The notes under the pieces are model-generated. The model made no database searches and was not told the DNA's origin. It saw nothing but the letters and a program-made list of their open reading frames with translations. This document shows, piece by piece, positions 26,412 to 35,051 of a stretch of DNA of 64,000 nt. Numbering within the stretch: the stretch's first letter is position 1; each line of letters opens with the position of its first letter. This stretch comes from Sulfitobacter sp. JL08. GTDB lineage: Bacteria > Pseudomonadota > Alphaproteobacteria > Rhodobacterales > Rhodobacteraceae. The position numbers and the translations under genes are program-made. The DNA lies in NCBI RefSeq assembly GCF_003352045.1, contig NZ_CP025815.1, positions 2,170,001 to 2,234,000 on the forward strand. Direction: 5' to 3'.

Positions 26412-26536
26412 TGTCATTTCCTCTTTATGGTCTCTTGATTTGGTGGTCTCTGAAGAAAGAATGCTCCGGTCTGGGGGCCCATGACAAACGATGGTTTTTT
26501 GGTACATAGAAAAGAAAAATTTGTGTATGATGCGTT

Positions 26537-27436
26537 ATGGTCTTCCGAATGCCTCCGCTCAAACAGTTACACGCCTTTGAAGCCGCCGCCCGGCATCAGA
26601 GCTTCAAGAAAGCGGCAGAAGAGTTAAATGTGACACAGGCGGCGATAAGCCATCAGGTTCGTGCACTCGAAGATCATCTTGGGAAGAAACTCTTTCACCG
26701 AAAGACCCGCCAACTCGTGCTGACGGATGCAGCAAGAGAGTTTGCTGAAGGTCTTTTTGGTGCTTTTGCGCAAATGCAGGCCTCTGTTGAGCGGATCAGC
26801 AGTCAGCAGATGGCTGGTAGTCTGAAGCTGTCAGTTGCTCCGTTCTACGCAAACCGAATGCTGTTGCCCCTGCTACGGAATTTTCACGAGGTTTATCCAG
26901 ATATTCGCATTATGCCGGAGATGGACGCAGATGTCGTAATCCTCAAAGGCAGTGATATTGACGGTGCAGTGCGGTACGGAGACGGTTCGTGGTCAGGCCT
27001 CGCTTCGATCTTGCTCAGGCAAGATCAGGTCGGCCCAGTGGCCGCACCGGAACTGGTGCAAGAGTATGATTTGCCAATGTCTCCTGAAGAGATTGCCAAG
27101 TTGCCCCTTGCATATAACCTCGGTACTCAAGGCGATTGGCCGAGATGGTTTGCTCAGTGCAATGCCTTTCCTGACGCGCGCCAGCAACTGATTGAGTATT
27201 CTGACCGCGCCAAGGCCATTGATCTTGCTTTATCGGGCAATGGCGTTGCGCTCGCCGACACCCTGTTGACCGAAGCCGATGTACGCAATGGCCACCTCGT
27301 TCGACTGCATCCCGAAACAGTTCCTTCTGAGAAAAGCATGTATGTCGTTTATGCTGAGACCGCATACCCGGACCCGCGCCTGATTGCTTTTGCCGAATGG
27401 TACCAAAATGAACTTGAGCAGCTAAACCGTGCTTGA
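26537..27436 (+). CDS. LysR-family transcriptional regulator (GcvA-like)
   Basis: A 299-aa regulator. The winged-helix domain is at residues 6-65 (LKQLHAFEAAARHQSFKKAA, LNVTQAAISHQVRALEDHLG), followed by the periplasmic-binding-like effector domain (LKLSVAPFYANRMLLPLL). The sequence is closest to GcvA-type members. The divergent small gene upstream is the natural target candidate, as no other gene is adjacent. Confidence 0.92.
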   Translation: MVFRMPPLKQLHAFEAAARHQSFKKAAEELNVTQAAISHQVRALEDHLGKKLFHRKTRQLVLTDAAREFAEGLFGAFAQMQASVERISSQQMAGSLKLSVAPFYANRMLLPLLRNFHEVYPDIRIMPEMDADVVILKGSDIDGAVRYGDGSWSGLASILLRQDQVGPVAAPELVQEYDLPMSPEEIAKLPLAYNLGTQGDWPRWFAQCNAFPDARQQLIEYSDRAKAIDLALSGNGVALADTLLTEADVRNGHLVRLHPETVPSEKSMYVVYAETAYPDPRLIAFAEWYQNELEQLNRA

Positions 27437-27956
27437 TCTTTACCTTGTATGGAGCGCTGACGGCAGGTCTGCTTTGGGCTGATTGTGTTGAAAAACTCTG
27501 TTTTCTGTAAGAAATGGTGAAAAACTTCGCCATAGAGCGCCGGTTGAAGATTCTGGCTGGGGGCTCGACCAAATCAGAGCTTTGGCGATGTGCGCGTCTC
27601 TAACAACCATCGACACGCAAAGGCGTCGGCACAAGACGCGTTTTGTTCATACTACCACGGCCGAGCTTTTCTGCGGCGGCGTAAATCGGAACATTGGCAT
27701 TTGCCTTCCATTTAATGAACCGGATCAACGTCGCCTGTGGGCTCGATGCAGTCATTCGACTGTTCTTCTCTGATGACCGGTTCGTCGCGTTAAGCCGCCG
27801 TTAGCGACTGAAAATTCGAAACTTTTGTTCCGAATGGCTGCTTTTACCGGCACCAGACGTTCGCTGCACTCTGTATTAATGACCGCCTTGCGGACGAAAC
27901 CGCCGTTGGTGTTTAGCCTGGGAACTGTGGTTTCCCGCGTTCCCAGGTGAAGTCAC
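27437..27956. other. Gene-poor interval between convergent genes
   Basis: No gene is seen in these 520 bases. The left part contains TGTGTTGAAAAACTCTG near 27484, which looks like a leftover mobile-element end, though I cannot name it. The right part is a full copy of the dispersed repeat (27739-27909). Confidence 0.55.
27739..27909 (+). repeat. Dispersed intergenic repeat, full copy (C)
   Basis: It begins GGGCTCGATGCAGTCATTCG, identical to copy A for 19 bases, then GAAAATTCGAAAC, GGCTGCTTTTACCGGCACCA, GACGTTCGCTGCA and TGCGGACGAAACCGCCGTTG. It lies between the convergent LysR and DUF4242 genes. Confidence 0.75.
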
Positions 27957-28238
27957 TTATGCGGTTTGGTCGGCGGTTTCCGGGCCAAAAGTGTTCTTGA
28001 TCTCCGAAACAAGATCTGCGGGGAACCCGCCCTCTTTGGCGTGACGGTAGATATCATCCGCACTGTCCGCCTCATGCACGCAATAGAGCTTGTCGCCGGC
28101 GGCATAGGTGTGGTGCCAGACATAGGGTACTCCAAGACCGTCGACCACGGCATTTGACTTGGCCGATATGTCGCACAGGTCTGCTGCAGTCAGCTTGTCG
28201 GCACCGGGAATGTTTCTTTCAACGATGAATTTGGGCAT
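27957..28238 (-). CDS. DUF4242 domain protein
   Basis: A 93-aa protein starting MPKFIVERNIPGADKLT, with VPYVWHHTYAAGDKLYCVHE and ADDIYRHAKEGGFPAD, the DUF4242 (SCO4226-like) pattern. A Streptomyces member binds nickel; the general role is unknown. The ATG at 28238 follows AAGGAGG by five bases, so the longer frame is discarded. It is divergent from an HxlR regulator 145 bp away, which may regulate it. Confidence 0.85.
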   Translation of the reverse strand: MPKFIVERNIPGADKLTAADLCDISAKSNAVVDGLGVPYVWHHTYAAGDKLYCVHEADSADDIYRHAKEGGFPADLVSEIKNTFGPETADQTA

Positions 28239-28383
28239 TTCAACCTCCTTGAATGCTGGGTGACCTATGTTCGCCATCAGGCCCGTTCCGGCATAGTTCA
28301 GATGGTGAAGCGCGCCCGCTTCACAAAGTGAACTGGCGACAAAAGCCCATTTTCTGTATGCTTCTTCGTGAGGAGGGTTATCT

Positions 28384-29130
28384 ATGGGAACCAAACCTTA
28401 CGGACTGATTTGCCCGATCATTCATGCAGCCAATGCTCTGGAACCGCGCTGGACAATACCGATCCTGTCCGAAATGTGGGCAGGAGCGACCCGCTTCAAC
28501 GACATTCGACGTGGTGTTGGAAATATCTCAACAGCGCTACTGTCGCGCCGTCTCAAAGAACTCACCGCTCAAGGGATGATCGAAAGGATTGAAGACCCGG
28601 CGACCGGTCAAGTTGATTACATCAGAACTAAGCGCGCCATAGAACTTGAACCCGCGCTTGAGGCATTGGCCAGTTGGGCACAGTGCAACATCGAGGCCAG
28701 GGTGGCATTGGAAGACATGGATGTGTCCACGCTGATGTGGAAAATGCGCGGCTATATTTACCCCGATAAGCTTCCCAACCGGCAGGTGGTCATGCAGTTT
28801 CGGTTCAGTGACCCTAGATTAGAATATGACACGTACTGGGTCATCGCCCGTCCTGGACATCCAGTAGAAATCTGTTCCGAAACACATGGCTTTGATATCG
28901 ATCTTTTTGTCGAAACAAATTGCTTGTCGCTGTCTTCGATCATCATCAGCCGCACAACCATTGCACGGGAAATCGAAGAAGGCCGGCTGTTCCTTAGCGG
29001 GGATGCGATCCTGTCGCGGACCATGGACCGTTGGCTATACAATCGCAAAGTCGAAGACCCTGATAAAGTTATGCAGTTGGACGGGAACTCCGCATCTGAG
29101 CCTGTAGCGTCACAAGCTGCAGCGGAATAA
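28384..29130 (+). CDS. HxlR-type transcriptional regulator with C-terminal domain
   Basis: A 248-aa protein, about twice the length of simple HxlR proteins. Residues 10-100 are the winged helix (LEPRWTIPILSEMWAGATRF, ISTALLSRRLKELTAQGMIE). Residues 110-230 form an extra alpha/beta domain (VVMQFRFSDPRLEYDTYWVI) of the type that may bind a lipid-like ligand, but I cannot name it. GGAGG precedes the ATG by six bases. Divergent from DUF4242. Confidence 0.85.
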   Translation: MGTKPYGLICPIIHAANALEPRWTIPILSEMWAGATRFNDIRRGVGNISTALLSRRLKELTAQGMIERIEDPATGQVDYIRTKRAIELEPALEALASWAQCNIEARVALEDMDVSTLMWKMRGYIYPDKLPNRQVVMQFRFSDPRLEYDTYWVIARPGHPVEICSETHGFDIDLFVETNCLSLSSIIISRTTIAREIEEGRLFLSGDAILSRTMDRWLYNRKVEDPDKVMQLDGNSASEPVASQAAAE

Positions 29131-29276
29131 CCAGAAGATCCGCCTGCAACAGCGGCCGAAGCAGACCACCAAGTAAAGACCGGTATCGGCGGGCTCTGAG
29201 GTAAAGATTCCCGCGGGAATTGCCGGGGAACGTGAGTTTGTTGACGAGCCGCACCCCGTTCACTTAGGTTTTCGTC

Positions 29277-29735
29277 ATGATTAGCGGCAAGTACTTCGAC
29301 GATTTATCGGTCGGAGACACATTCGAGACTGGTGGGATCACGCTCACAGAGGGTGGGATCGTTGATTTCGCCCTGGTGCACGATCCACAACCTTTCCACG
29401 TAGACAAGGTGGCGGCAACGGAGTCGATTTTCGGTGGTCTCATCGCCAGCGGCTTCCAAACTATAGCGCTCACTTTCCGGCTATTCCGTGACACAGGCGT
29501 TCTTACCGGGACCAACCTTGGTGGCCATGGCATGGATGAGGTGCGGTGGCTCGCTCCAGTGTTCCCCGGCGACACGCTCCGCGCGCGCGTATCGGTCGAG
29601 GTGCTCACGCCATCACGTTCGAAGCCAGATCGGGGAACGGTTCGGTTCCTATACCGGGCATACAACCAAGACGGCATAGAGGTACTTAGTCTAACTATGG
29701 ACCACGTGATGGCGCGCCGGAAAGCAGACATCTAG
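29277..29735 (+). CDS. MaoC-like hotdog-fold hydratase
   Basis: A 152-aa single hotdog domain: KYFDDLSVGDTFETGGITLT, then DFALVHDPQPFHVDKVAA (the Asp/His dehydratase dyad region), and VRWLAPVFPGDTLRARVSV. Members hydrate enoyl-CoA or related thioesters. No pathway neighbour indicates the substrate. A fragment of the dispersed repeat follows its stop. Confidence 0.9.
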   Translation: MISGKYFDDLSVGDTFETGGITLTEGGIVDFALVHDPQPFHVDKVAATESIFGGLIASGFQTIALTFRLFRDTGVLTGTNLGGHGMDEVRWLAPVFPGDTLRARVSVEVLTPSRSKPDRGTVRFLYRAYNQDGIEVLSLTMDHVMARRKADI

Positions 29736-29746
29736 TTTATTGGTAT

Positions 29747-29779
29747 GAATGACTGCCACGCGGACAAAGCCGCCACTGC
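29747..29779 (+). repeat. Dispersed intergenic repeat, tail fragment (D)
   Basis: AATGACTGCCACGCGGACAA followed by AGCCGCCACTGC matches the 3' end of copies A and C (AATGACCGCC-TTGCGGAC-AAACCGCCGT). Confidence 0.5.
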
Positions 29780-29818
29780 TCAAACGTTCTGATGACGGAC
29801 ATGTCAGCTAGAATATAT

Positions 29819-31090
29819 TCATGAAGTTGCAGGGGCAAAGATATTAATTTTATTTTCACACCCCCTTAATTTTTCATTGGAAATCAGTTGCATTTCTTTA
29901 TCCAAATGAACTGCAACTTCATTTGACACAAGCAGTGGCCTGTCCAACTTGGAACACATGCTTTCAATTCGTGCTGTCGTATTCACAGCCCTCCCGGAGA
30001 CCGTGAAATCCATGCGGGATTTTGACCCGACATTGCCGTATAGCACCTCTCCAAAGTGCAAGCCGATACCGAAGTCTATTCCCAGTGATGGTTTCGAATG
30101 TGCGGCACATTGTAGGGCCTTTGTGGCGGCTGAATAGGCATTTTGACAGGCCTGTTGGGGGGAACAGTTTTCATCATCTGCAGGAAAGATTGCTAGAACA
30201 GCATCGCCGATGAATTTTAGTACTTCTCCACTGTTCGTCTCGACTGCTTCGGCAATCACTTCAAAAAATCCATTGGCCAGAGCAATGGCCGAATCTGCTG
30301 GAAGGCGATCATTTAGACCTGTCCAATCACGAATATCGCTCATGAGTATGGCGGCATTGATGCTCTGAATATGGCCTCTGGTTATTTGCCCATCCAACAC
30401 TTTCCGGCCGGTGCTTGGTCCCAGATAAGTTTCGGCAACAGCAGTTGCAATTTGCCGCGACCGATAGCTTTCTGTAATCGGCGCGAGGATGGCAGCAATT
30501 TTTTTGAAGTGCGCTATGTCTATTTGTGCGAATCCATCGGTCGAATCCGTAACAAAAATAAGCACACCAATGGCCTGATCCGTATACTTCATGGGCAGAC
30601 CGAAATAATCGGTCGCCCCGCGAGCTTTCAATTCATGCAGGGATTCGTGAACATCCAACGATAAATCTTGAAAAAGCCGCTTTCTGAAAGAATTTCCAGT
30701 TTCCGAGATATGGGCCAACGGGCTGCCAATATAGACGTTGCGATTTTCGAGGCCGTGGGGGTTTGCGATGTGCTGGCTCTGCCCCGTATCTCTTTCCCAG
30801 ACTGTCGAATACGCGGCGATAAGGGGATGCACTGTTTTGATACCCATACGTAGTCGCCAAAGAGGAACGCCCAACTTGACCATATGGTTACCCAGCTGGT
30901 GAACCAGTTCATCCATATCAGGCAAAAATCTTCCCTCATCGACCAGCCAGTCAATGACCACGTTATGATCCCATTTTTTGGGTGTTGGTTTTTTTGTTTG
31001 ATTTGCCACCAAAGATTTTAAATACCTTAAACTCTTAGCCAGTAATTGGGATACAAAGCCAAATAGCATGTTTACGGACAAGTTAGGCAA
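29819..31090 (-). CDS. Class III adenylate/guanylate cyclase with N-terminal sensor region
   Basis: A 423-aa protein. The C-terminal 190 residues are a class III nucleotide cyclase domain: ILMSDIRDWTGLNDRLP (first metal Asp), GEVLKFIGDAVLAIFPADD (second metal Asp), GIGLHFGEVLYGNVGSKSRM, and VSGRAVNTTARIE (transition-state residues). The N-terminal 210 residues look like a GAF-like sensor region (GATDYFGLPMKYTDQAIGVLI). It has no membrane segments, so it is cytosolic. It stands alone with no linked cNMP-binding regulator. Product (cAMP or cGMP) cannot be told by eye. Confidence 0.9.
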   Translation of the reverse strand: MPNLSVNMLFGFVSQLLAKSLRYLKSLVANQTKKPTPKKWDHNVVIDWLVDEGRFLPDMDELVHQLGNHMVKLGVPLWRLRMGIKTVHPLIAAYSTVWERDTGQSQHIANPHGLENRNVYIGSPLAHISETGNSFRKRLFQDLSLDVHESLHELKARGATDYFGLPMKYTDQAIGVLIFVTDSTDGFAQIDIAHFKKIAAILAPITESYRSRQIATAVAETYLGPSTGRKVLDGQITRGHIQSINAAILMSDIRDWTGLNDRLPADSAIALANGFFEVIAEAVETNSGEVLKFIGDAVLAIFPADDENCSPQQACQNAYSAATKALQCAAHSKPSLGIDFGIGLHFGEVLYGNVGSKSRMDFTVSGRAVNTTARIESMCSKLDRPLLVSNEVAVHLDKEMQLISNEKLRGCENKINIFAPATS

Positions 31091-31110
31091 TAATTCTAGC
31101 GGTCACTAAG

Positions 31111-31170
31111 GGCTCGATGCAGCCGTTCGCCGCGTCTTGCATGAACGTCCGGTTTGGAAGGCGTCCATTA
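31111..31170 (+). repeat. Dispersed intergenic repeat, head fragment (E)
   Basis: GGGCTCGATGCAGCCGTTCG repeats the first 20 bases of copies A and C with one or two changes, then diverges. It lies just upstream of the cyclase start, near the presumed left edge of the tRNA-Ser element. Confidence 0.5.
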
Positions 31171-31315
31171 GGATTAACAATCTGATGGAGCCTTTCTCGG
31201 ACCGTGCCCATTCGATCTAAAGCCTTGCCTATGGCTAGATGTATATATGTCCCGTTTTTTGTGACGCTTTCGGATACCAAAACACGCCGATCCGTCACAT
31301 TTTTTGTGCGTACGC

Positions 31316-31756
31316 CTATCCTGCCTTTCTCGGACGCACTGAATTTATGACAGTGATGCACGGTTTTTGTGCGGGGTTTTTCCATTTCTTGAAGTCGGTT
31401 CGCGCCTTACTTGCGCCCGCCATGGGAAGTTCAGTCAGCGCCCATTGAGCCGAAATGCCAGAGCCGCTTGGCCCGAGATGCGGACCCGCTGTCATGACGA
31501 CAAAGCCCCGCTCTTCCAGTTCCGCAAAGTATGGCCCGACGGTGTTGCGATGTAGGTTCAACGCAATTGCCGCATCCCTGTGGCTGAGATAGATGCGACC
31601 ATTGTTGTGCCCGTTAAACCGGCGTTTCAGTTCAACGTAGAGTGCACGGGGTCCCGGCTTCATCGTTGTCCAGGCCTCCGTCCTTTGCAGCCACTCGGGG
31701 AGCTGGACATGACGCCCAGCCCCCCGTTTTTTCACCTTGTACGCCTTAGCTGCCAT
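31316..31756 (-). CDS. Winged-helix protein of the integrative element
   Basis: A 146-aa basic protein. Residues 45-95 look like a winged helix-turn-helix (GRIYLSHRDAAIALNLHRNT, then VGPYFAELEERGFVVM). Such proteins recur on Rhodobacterales islands and plasmids and may act in replication or control of the element. The ATG at 31756 has GGGAG upstream and overlaps the end of the next upstream frame. Confidence 0.7.
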   Translation of the reverse strand: MAAKAYKVKKRGAGRHVQLPEWLQRTEAWTTMKPGPRALYVELKRRFNGHNNGRIYLSHRDAAIALNLHRNTVGPYFAELEERGFVVMTAGPHLGPSGSGISAQWALTELPMAGASKARTDFKKWKNPAQKPCITVINSVRPRKAG

Positions 31757-31940
31757 AATCGATGCTCCCGTTGAGGAGCTTTAGAGGTTGCACCGAATTG
31801 CTGTGTTTGCACCACCGGAACCTCCTTTCATTTTTCGTTGCAGGAATGGGGTCTGATGTGGCATCTACTGAACTTGTGAGGGTGGCAGTTGATGTCACTT
31901 GAGAAGCCCCGGCGCCGCTTGCGGTGTTGGGGTTTTTCAT
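31746..31940 (-). CDS. Small protein of the integrative element
   Basis: A 64-codon frame, Ser/Thr/Ala-rich at the N-terminus (MKNPNTASGAGASQVTSTAT). It fits tightly between two element genes: its ATG is at the stop of the upstream gene, and its stop lies inside the start of the next. No family is recognised, and composition alone is weak support. Confidence 0.35.
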   Translation of the reverse strand: MKNPNTASGAGASQVTSTATLTSSVDATSDPIPATKNERRFRWCKHSNSVQPLKLLNGSIDYGS

Positions 31941-32284
31941 CAGAAATCCTTCTCATCACTTGGATTTTGATTGGTTGGGCAGTCCGCGGGGGCAAAGGGT
32001 GGCACGAGCCCGTCACCGGACGTTTTCGGCCTGATGGCGCCAGTTCTGTAGCCTTTGGGCACGCACCCCATGCGCAGCGGCCAGAGCGGACAGTCTGTCT
32101 GGACACATTTGCGAACCTCTTTCGGATCAAAAGCGCAGTCGAGACATTTGGCCCGGATTGCTTTGAGACCCGAAATGAAAGGCCGGTTTCTCCAGCCTTC
32201 CGGTGGTACACTGCGTGGATCATGGCCAATCAGTTGGCCGCAATCACTTTCAAAAGGAGAGATTTGGAGGAGCGGATCGTGCAT
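31940..32284 (-). CDS. Cysteine-rich element protein, possible zinc ribbon
   Basis: A 114-aa protein. A central cluster ARCLDCAFDPKEVRKCVQTD followed by CPLWPLRMG gives four cysteines in the C-x2-C...C-x4-C arrangement of a zinc ribbon. Similar small proteins accompany integrases in Rhodobacterales. The ATG at 32284 follows GGAGGT by six bases and touches the AlpA-like stop. Probably DNA- or RNA-binding; role unknown. Confidence 0.7.
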   Translation of the reverse strand: MHDPLLQISPFESDCGQLIGHDPRSVPPEGWRNRPFISGLKAIRAKCLDCAFDPKEVRKCVQTDCPLWPLRMGCVPKGYRTGAIRPKTSGDGLVPPFAPADCPTNQNPSDEKDF

Positions 32285-32493
32285 CACGCGACCTCCGTAC
32301 TGGGGTCGGTGCGTTGGTTGGAGAGATAAGCGTTCAGATCGGTACCGTAATACCCGATCCTGCGCCCGATTCGAATAAAGGCAGGCCCCACATTGCGGTG
32401 CCGCCACTGCGCGAGTTTTTCGATTGATCCGAACACCCGCATCTCGGGGTCTTCAGGAAAGTACATACGGTCTGCGTCGAAGATATTTGCCAT
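32284..32493 (-). CDS. AlpA/MerR-like small DNA-binding protein
   Basis: A 69-aa protein. VFGSIEKLAQWRHRNVGPAF followed by IRIGRRIGYYGTDLNAYL is the pattern of the AlpA/excisionase-type helix-turn-helix (choose a helix, then a basic wing). In P4-type elements AlpA-like proteins control integrase and excision. It lies between the integrase/368-aa pair and the cysteine-rich gene, in the same direction. Confidence 0.75.
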   Translation of the reverse strand: MANIFDADRMYFPEDPEMRVFGSIEKLAQWRHRNVGPAFIRIGRRIGYYGTDLNAYLSNQRTDPSTEVA

Positions 32494-32603
32494 CGTTGGA
32501 ACCTCTCGGGTTGGTTGCGATGGCTTTGCAGTATGGGCAGATTTACCCGCCTGTCATCAAGTGATATCGGGGCCTTAAGCGTCTTCCAGAAAATGGAAAT
32601 CGC

Positions 32604-33710
32604 TTAAGCGTTTTTGCGAAACACCGCTTCATATCGAGACTTGAACGGTTCTTCGGAGCGCAGCGCAGTGCCATACTCGTCTAACGTTCTTTTAGAAGAT
32701 GGCATTTTAGCTTCGCGATCTCTTGCTGCTTCAAATGCCTGTTCGACGATCCGCTCTTCACTGAACGTGCCAACAGATTGCGACAACTTCTCGATTTCCT
32801 GGATCAAAATTTCAAGGTTGGCCAAGCGTCGTTTGCGAGATGCTGCGCCACCCTTTTCACCTCTTACTTTGCTTGTAACTGTGGACTGGATGCCCCTCAG
32901 CGCATCTTCCTCATAACTGAACTTCCAGCGGTAATGTTCTACCATGCGCCCCAAAGAAAGAACTTGTCCGTACATGTACCCTCTCACCTGTCTGGCAATT
33001 CTCTTGGATAAATCGCTGTCTCTTGCGCCGTCATGGCGGAAAGAGGTGAAACCAGCCAATTCATCCAATATTTTGAACTCAAACCACCTCTTCGTGAAAA
33101 TGGAATTCAAGTCGCTTAATTCGGGCGCAATGAATGACCTTATACCGTCCAAAGGACTGCGAATTTTTCGTGGCGCTTCCTCGTAATCTATAAAGTCAAT
33201 TGGGTAGGAACTGTCGTATATATCTAGAGCTTGTTTCTGCTGCTCTTCAGAAAAAAAGTTTTTGTTTACCTTGCTAACCCTAAGTACGTGCTGCGCTTGC
33301 TCCAACTCTTTTAGAGAACTCACGTAGCTATCAAAGACTTCCTGCCGGTATTTCGTGTCATCGTAATACTGCCGGCATTGCTCGGCAAAGAAGTCCCAAA
33401 GGTCATCGAAACCCGCCTCGAAAAAATTCATCTCCCACCATTTTGGAGCCGAACTGGTTTGCCTATTTTCAAGTATATCGTTTAATAATTGAACCCTGAA
33501 GGCTTTTGGTAATTCGTCAAAACCGATCCTTTCAAGTTCCGCTTGCACATCGGCCGGCAAGTTCACTCGCGTTTCGAAAAGCCATTTCTCGGTTTTTCCA
33601 CCCAGTGGTAAACAAACCGGATCACCCTCGCCATACAAATATGGGTTAATTTCAACTGTTAGTAGCTTGTTTAATCGCTCAATTTCGTCTGATGTAAATC
33701 GCTCGACCAT
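32604..33710 (-). CDS. Unknown 368-aa element cargo protein
   Basis: I do not recognise this protein. It is soluble, acidic and mostly helical, with many aromatic residues in the first half (PKWWEMNFFEAGFDDLWDFF). A long region with Trp/Phe and Glu/Lys follows. Residues 280-340 carry a basic patch and helix (KVRGEKGGAASRKRRLANLE) like the nucleic-acid-binding tails of some element proteins. Its codons are more A/T-rich than those of the integrase. The ATG at 33710 is 8 bp after the integrase stop, so the two are probably co-transcribed. It is the only sizeable cargo gene of the element. Function unknown. Confidence 0.75.
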   Translation of the reverse strand: MVERFTSDEIERLNKLLTVEINPYLYGEGDPVCLPLGGKTEKWLFETRVNLPADVQAELERIGFDELPKAFRVQLLNDILENRQTSSAPKWWEMNFFEAGFDDLWDFFAEQCRQYYDDTKYRQEVFDSYVSSLKELEQAQHVLRVSKVNKNFFSEEQQKQALDIYDSSYPIDFIDYEEAPRKIRSPLDGIRSFIAPELSDLNSIFTKRWFEFKILDELAGFTSFRHDGARDSDLSKRIARQVRGYMYGQVLSLGRMVEHYRWKFSYEEDALRGIQSTVTSKVRGEKGGAASRKRRLANLEILIQEIEKLSQSVGTFSEERIVEQAFEAARDREAKMPSSKRTLDEYGTALRSEEPFKSRYEAVFRKNA

Positions 33711-33718
33711 GAAGACCT

Positions 33719-34918
33719 CTAAGAATTTTTGTCGATGCTGACAACAAAAGTACACCAGCGTACCATCAACTGCCGCCGTCTCTCCAACAAGTCCGACCGC
33801 GCATAAGCCCGCTCCACATCCGATCCCACCTGATGCGCCAAAACCGCTTCTGCCAGTTCGCGTGACGCGCCCGCTTCCTCCGCCGCCCAGTCCCTAAACG
33901 AACTGCGAAACCCGTGTACCGTAACATCTTTCCGGCCCATGCGGCGCAATAACATCAGCATCGACATGTTGGAGAGCGGCTGGTGGCGTTTCTGACCCTC
34001 GAAGACATAAGTCGACGCCATCGCCTTGAGCGGTTCCAGTATTGCCAACATTTCGTCCGTCAGCGGCACGCGATGTGCCTTGCCGCCTTTCATGCGTGCC
34101 GCTGGCACAGTCCACAGGCGCGCCTCAACATCAATCTCCGGCCACGTCATGTCCAGCACTTCGGACGTGCGCGCAGCGGTCAAGATCGTAAACTGCAGCG
34201 CCTTCGCCGCCATCGCACTGCGTCCGTCCAACTCTGCATAGAAGGCTGGCACATCGCGCCACGGCATCGCGTCATGGTGCTGCGGCTTGGCTTTGACGCT
34301 CGGCAACACGCGAGCATCACGCACCGCCGTCACGGGGTTCTCACCCGACCGGAACCCTTTGGACTTGGCCACATCCAGCACTGTCTTGATACGCTGCGCC
34401 AGTCGCTTGGCCGTTTCGTGCTTGTCCGTCCAGATCGGCGACAGGCACATCAGGACTTCGGGTTGGCCAATGCTATCAATCGGCATGCGTCCGATTTTGG
34501 GAAACGCATAGTCGCGCAGTGTGTTCATCCATTGCTGACCGTGTTTTGCGTTTTTCCATGTCGGCATGCGGTCAATATGCACCTGACGGCTGATTTCCTC
34601 AAAGGTCGGGATTTCACGCTGCGCGTTGAAACGGGGATTCAATCCCGTCTTGGCCATCCTGCGATATTCAAGCGCGCGTTCTCTTGCTTGATTGAGCGTG
34701 ACTATATCTGCACCGCCCAACCCAAAGTCCGTACGCAACGGCGCGCCCTTGCGGTTTTTCTGGCCTTTGACGGTCACACGCACAATCCAGCGCCGCGCGC
34801 CGGACGGATCGACAACCAGATAAAGCCCCGCGCCGTCGCCATGACGGCCAGGTCCCAAGTTCTCAACCAGCTTCTTAGTCAGCTTACCACTCAATGCTGC
34901 CACGAGAAATACCACCAA
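33719..34918 (-). CDS. Tyrosine recombinase (P4-type integrase)
   Basis: A 399-aa integrase with an N-terminal DUF4102-like arm-binding region (KLTKKLVENLGPGRHGDGAG), a SAM-like core-binding region, and the catalytic domain: Arg in TAARTSEVLDMTW, Lys near RMKGGKAHRVPL, HGFRSSFRDWA (His-x2-Arg), His in LAHQVG and Tyr in VERAYARSD. All catalytic residues are present. It lies 134 bp from the 3' end of tRNA-Ser and reads away from it, the usual arrangement for integration at a tRNA gene. Confidence 0.95.
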   Translation of the reverse strand: MVVFLVAALSGKLTKKLVENLGPGRHGDGAGLYLVVDPSGARRWIVRVTVKGQKNRKGAPLRTDFGLGGADIVTLNQARERALEYRRMAKTGLNPRFNAQREIPTFEEISRQVHIDRMPTWKNAKHGQQWMNTLRDYAFPKIGRMPIDSIGQPEVLMCLSPIWTDKHETAKRLAQRIKTVLDVAKSKGFRSGENPVTAVRDARVLPSVKAKPQHHDAMPWRDVPAFYAELDGRSAMAAKALQFTILTAARTSEVLDMTWPEIDVEARLWTVPAARMKGGKAHRVPLTDEMLAILEPLKAMASTYVFEGQKRHQPLSNMSMLMLLRRMGRKDVTVHGFRSSFRDWAAEEAGASRELAEAVLAHQVGSDVERAYARSDLLERRRQLMVRWCTFVVSIDKNS

Positions 34919-35051
34919 TCATACCACGCAATGAAAGCATACGGGTAAAATCGGGTAAAAGCCAATGAAACGTCAAGAGACGCGTAGAGCCATATAAAGC
35001 AGGTATGAAAGCCGCTTAACTTAACTCTATGCAATGTAGAAAATGTGGTGG

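Noticed and set aside
26184-26507. Longer start (26507) for the small protein
   Set aside because: The extra 32 residues contain no support, and the ATG at 26411 has the better ribosome-binding site.
31083-31385. Minus-strand frame of 100 codons
   Set aside because: It overlaps both the end of 31316-31756 and a repeat fragment, with no ribosome-binding site.
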